Assembly (NCBI GenBank): GCA_963816775.1
Contig: CAWFLX010000065.1
Span: 1-64,000, forward strand
Reading direction: 5' to 3'
Origin: JAFAXD01 sp963816775
Lineage (GTDB): Bacteria; Pseudomonadota; Alphaproteobacteria; Rhizobiales; Xanthobacteraceae
DNA: 64,000 nt
In this document: in pieces, positions 61,465 to 64,000 of the stretch
Layout of the letters: every line of letters begins with the position of its first letter
Numbering within the stretch: the first letter of the stretch is position 1
Translations under genes and position numbers: made by a program
Notes under the pieces: model-generated
What the model saw: only the letters and a program-made list of their open reading frames with translations
Databases searched by the model: none
What the model was told of the DNA's origin: nothing

Positions 61465-62724
61465 ATGGCACGATTTCTACGTTGGGCTTTCCGATCGCTT
61501 GTCAAACGCGGTCACCTAAAGGTCACGACGTCGCGGGGTACCGCCTTTGCGGTCGGCGACCGTACCGGCACGCCGGTTGCGGTGCGCTTTACATCTCCCC
61601 GCGTTGAGCGCGCGATCCTCCTCAACCCCGAGCTTAAGCTTGGCGAAGCCTACATGGACGGCACGTTTGTGGTCGACCAGGGCTCGATCGCAGACTTTTT
61701 TGAATTGATCCTCGGCCAGGACCCCATGAACAAAGGCCCGGGGTGGGCGCGACCACGCGCGCGCGCGCGCCAGCATTGGCGCCGGCTTCAGCAGCACAAC
61801 CCGCGCAAGCGCGCGCGCCGCAACGTGGCCCACCATTACGATCTCGATGCGCGGCTCTATTCGCTCTTTCTCGATTCCGATCGGCAATATAGCTGCGCCT
61901 ATTTCGAAACGCCGAACGCGACGCTCGATGACGCTCAGCTCGCCAAAAAGCGTCACCTGGCGGCCAAGCTGCAGCTGCGTGAGCCCGGTAAACGCGTCCT
62001 CGACATCGGTTGCGGCTGGGGAGGGCTTGCGCTTTACCTCGCGGAGGTCGCGGGCGCTCGCGTTACCGGGATAACGCTGTCGCACGAACAGCTCGAAATC
62101 GCCCGCCGGCGGGCCAGTGAGCAGGGGCTCGACGCCGCGGTCGAATTCCGGATGCAGGATTACCGCGATGTCGTCGCGCGCTACGACCGAATTGTATCGG
62201 TCGGCATGTTCGAGCACGTCGGCGTCGGTTATTACGATGCATTCTTCCGTAAAAGCGCGCAATTGCTCACGAATGACGGCGCCATGGTGCTGCATTCGAT
62301 CGGTCGTTCGGAGGGCCCCAGCAGCACCAACCCGTGGATATCGAAATACATTTTCCCGGGCGGCTATATCCCGTCACTCTCCGAGGTGCTTCCGGCGATC
62401 GAACGCTCGGGATTATTGGTCACGGATATCGAGATCTTGCGCCTGCATTATGCCGAAACGCTCAAAGCGTGGCGCGAGCGTTTCATCGCACATCGCGAGG
62501 ACGCGGAGCGGCTTTATGATCCACGCTTCGTTCGGATGTGGGAGTTCTACTTGGCCGGCGCCGAAATGTCGTTCCGCCAGCAGAACCTGATGGTTTTCCA
62601 GATCCAGCTGACCAAGCGTCAGGGAATCGTGCCGATCACCCGCGGCTACATCGCCGACGAAGAGGAGCGACTGCGCGGGCTCGAGACGAAGGTCCATCCG
62701 CCGCTGCGGCTCGCCGGCGAGTAA
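61465..62724 (+). CDS. cfa: Cyclopropane-fatty-acyl-phospholipid synthase family methyltransferase
   Basis: 419 aa. After a small N-domain, NVAHHYDLDARLYSLFLDSDRQYSCAYF (about 113-140) and VLDIGCGWGGLALYLAE (about 177-193, SAM motif I) identify the CFA family. GMFEHVGVGYYDAFF and SKYIFPGGYIPSL follow. It methylenates unsaturated acyl chains of membrane phospholipids. Near its end are QNLMVFQIQLTKRQ and a charged tail. GCCAGGAGG lies before the ATG. Paralogues exist in many genomes, so the exact product (cyclopropane or another methylated lipid) is not certain. Confidence 0.93.
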   Translation: MARFLRWAFRSLVKRGHLKVTTSRGTAFAVGDRTGTPVAVRFTSPRVERAILLNPELKLGEAYMDGTFVVDQGSIADFFELILGQDPMNKGPGWARPRARARQHWRRLQQHNPRKRARRNVAHHYDLDARLYSLFLDSDRQYSCAYFETPNATLDDAQLAKKRHLAAKLQLREPGKRVLDIGCGWGGLALYLAEVAGARVTGITLSHEQLEIARRRASEQGLDAAVEFRMQDYRDVVARYDRIVSVGMFEHVGVGYYDAFFRKSAQLLTNDGAMVLHSIGRSEGPSSTNPWISKYIFPGGYIPSLSEVLPAIERSGLLVTDIEILRLHYAETLKAWRERFIAHREDAERLYDPRFVRMWEFYLAGAEMSFRQQNLMVFQIQLTKRQGIVPITRGYIADEEERLRGLETKVHPPLRLAGE

Positions 62725-62930
62725 CGCGATTAGCAAGTCGCCGTTCGTCAAGACTCGATCGCACGTCTTAGCGCCGTCCGGTGATAAGCGGGGACAAATG
62801 CAAACTTAGTACCCGCGGCATCTGCGGCCGATGTAAGAGCGTGATCAGTGGCGTGCGCGTACGGCGTAGTCGACGGTTGCTCAAGAACCGCCTGCGTACA
62901 AGAAAACTGCTATGAAACTGCCGGAGCGCT

Positions 62931-64000
62931 ATGGCCATCGAATCAGTCGCACGCAAGACGCTGCCTGATACCACCCGGTTTCGGGCCGCGCCGCACAACA
63001 TCGAGGTGGAGCAAGCGCTGTTGGGCGCGGTCCTGGTCAATAACGAGGCGTTCTATCGGGTTTCCGATTTTCTAGCGCCGCAGCATTTTTTCGAGGCGCT
63101 GCATCAGAAGATCTATGAATTGGCCGGCAGCCTTGTGCGCCAGGGCAAGGTCGCAAGCCCGGTTACCCTCAAGACGTTCCTGCCCGCCGACCTCGACATC
63201 GCCGGTCTCAACGCCAGTCAATATCTCGCGCGGCTGGCCGCTGAAGCGACGACGGTGATCAATGCGGAGGATTACGGTCGTACCATCTACGACCTCGCGA
63301 TCCGCCGCGATCTGATCGTTATCGGCGAGGACATGGTCAACGTCGCATACGACGCGCCGGTGGACCTTGCCCCGGCTGCCCAGATCGAAGATGCGGAGCG
63401 CAAGCTCTATGAAATTGCCGAGACCGGGAAGTACGACGGCGGCTTCCAGCGCTTCGCGCAAGCGCTCACCACCGCTGTCGACATGGCGGCACATGCCTAC
63501 CAGCGCGACGGTAAGCTGTCCGGGATCGCGACCAGCCTCAAAGACCTCGACCGCATGATGGGCGGGCTGCAGAAATCCGACCTCGTCATCGTGGCCGGGC
63601 GTCCAGGTATGGGCAAGACGGCGCTCGCGACCAACATTGCCTACAACGTCGCGCGCGCGTGGCGTGGGGATGTCCAGGCCGACGGGCGCACCGCGACGAT
63701 CAACGGCGGCATTGTCGGGTTTTTCTCCCTCGAAATGTCGGCTGAGCAGCTCGCCACTCGCATCGTTTCCGAGCAGACGGAAATTCCGTCGTATCGCATA
63801 CGGCGCGGCGAGATAGACCCCAGCGACTTCGACCGTATCGTCGAAACCGCACGCGAGATCGAAGCGCTCCCGCTCTACATCGACGAAACCGGCGGCCTGT
63901 CCATTGCGCAGCTCGCCGCGCGTGCGCGTCGACTCAAGCGTCAACGCGGCCTCGATCTGCTCGTTGTCGACTATATTCAACTGCTCCAGGGGTCAACGCG
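62931..64000 (+). CDS. dnaB: Replicative DNA helicase, 5' part
   Basis: Open at the right edge; 356 codons visible. The N-terminal domain is PHNIEVEQALLGAVLVNNEAFYRVSDFL (about 21-48). The RecA-like core starts SGIATSLKDLDRMMGGL, with Walker A GRPGMGKTALATNIAYN near 223-239, FFSLEMSAEQLATRI and the Walker B strand DLLVVDYIQLLQGS at the edge. It unwinds DNA at the replication fork. It is preceded by GCCGGAGCGCT and a 206-nt spacer after cfa. Confidence 0.96.
   Translation, partial: MAIESVARKTLPDTTRFRAAPHNIEVEQALLGAVLVNNEAFYRVSDFLAPQHFFEALHQKIYELAGSLVRQGKVASPVTLKTFLPADLDIAGLNASQYLARLAAEATTVINAEDYGRTIYDLAIRRDLIVIGEDMVNVAYDAPVDLAPAAQIEDAERKLYEIAETGKYDGGFQRFAQALTTAVDMAAHAYQRDGKLSGIATSLKDLDRMMGGLQKSDLVIVAGRPGMGKTALATNIAYNVARAWRGDVQADGRTATINGGIVGFFSLEMSAEQLATRIVSEQTEIPSYRIRRGEIDPSDFDRIVETAREIEALPLYIDETGGLSIAQLAARARRLKRQRGLDLLVVDYIQLLQGST

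Overview
The window reads as chromosomal DNA of a GC-rich alphaproteobacterium, most likely order Hyphomicrobiales (Rhizobiales), in the Bradyrhizobium / Xanthobacteraceae neighbourhood. This is an inference from gene content and synteny: the MipZ ParA-like ATPase, the EipB (DUF1849) envelope protein, a phasin, clpS-clpA, an N-terminally Zn-ribboned DinB, a DUF1489 protein, and the pepA-lptG-lptD-surA-pdxA-rsmA and fabD-acpP-fabF-mltG-yicC-gmk blocks. I see no phage, integrase, transposase, CRISPR array, rRNA or tRNA.

Layout. Positions 1-12.3 kb carry a TetR-oxidoreductase-VOC operon with its own palindromic operator, dinB, eipB, a ridA-FemAB-HIT operon, a flavin monooxygenase, a CsoR / copper P-type ATPase divergon and azlCD. 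Positions 12.4-20.6 kb carry a small conserved gene, clpS-clpA, a phasin, a DD-carboxypeptidase with SPOR domain, and a VWA + membrane J-domain pair. Positions 20.7-24.7 kb carry a TetR/MFS divergon with two matching operators, mipZ and a broken panC. Positions 24.7-38.3 kb are an accessory catabolic stretch: alpha/beta hydrolase, orphan NMT1-type binding protein with a molybdenum hydroxylase large subunit, UbiD decarboxylase, intradiol dioxygenase, biotin-dependent carboxylase alpha subunit, class II aldolase and a Bug-family (TTT) binding protein. Positions 38.4-44.1 kb hold aqpZ, an S10 peptidase, holC and a frameshifted pepA. Positions 44.1-57.4 kb are the envelope core: lptG-lptD-surA-pdxA-rsmA, then on the other strand fabD-acpP-fabF-mltG-yicC-gmk. 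The window ends with rpsF-rpsR-DUF2232-rplI, a cytochrome, cfa and the 5' part of dnaB.

Most notable: (1) a composite intergenic palindromic repeat of about 155-170 bp in three copies (about 4.46-4.63, 52.59-52.70 and 54.22-54.37 kb). The best copy is two tandem hairpins with homologous arms, and the latter two copies sit in opposite orientation on either side of mltG. (2) Four single-base (+1) frameshifts in three otherwise well-conserved genes (Cu-ATPase, panC twice, pepA), which look like either consensus errors or fresh decay. (3) The expected lptF and fabG genes are absent from otherwise canonical clusters; a 27-codon ORF occupies the lptF slot. (4) Several clean candidate operators: a TetR palindrome, a CsoR site, a duplicated TGATGA-N6-TCATCA site and a 17-bp perfect palindrome upstream of the phasin.

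All assignments come from reading the sequence; no database search was run.
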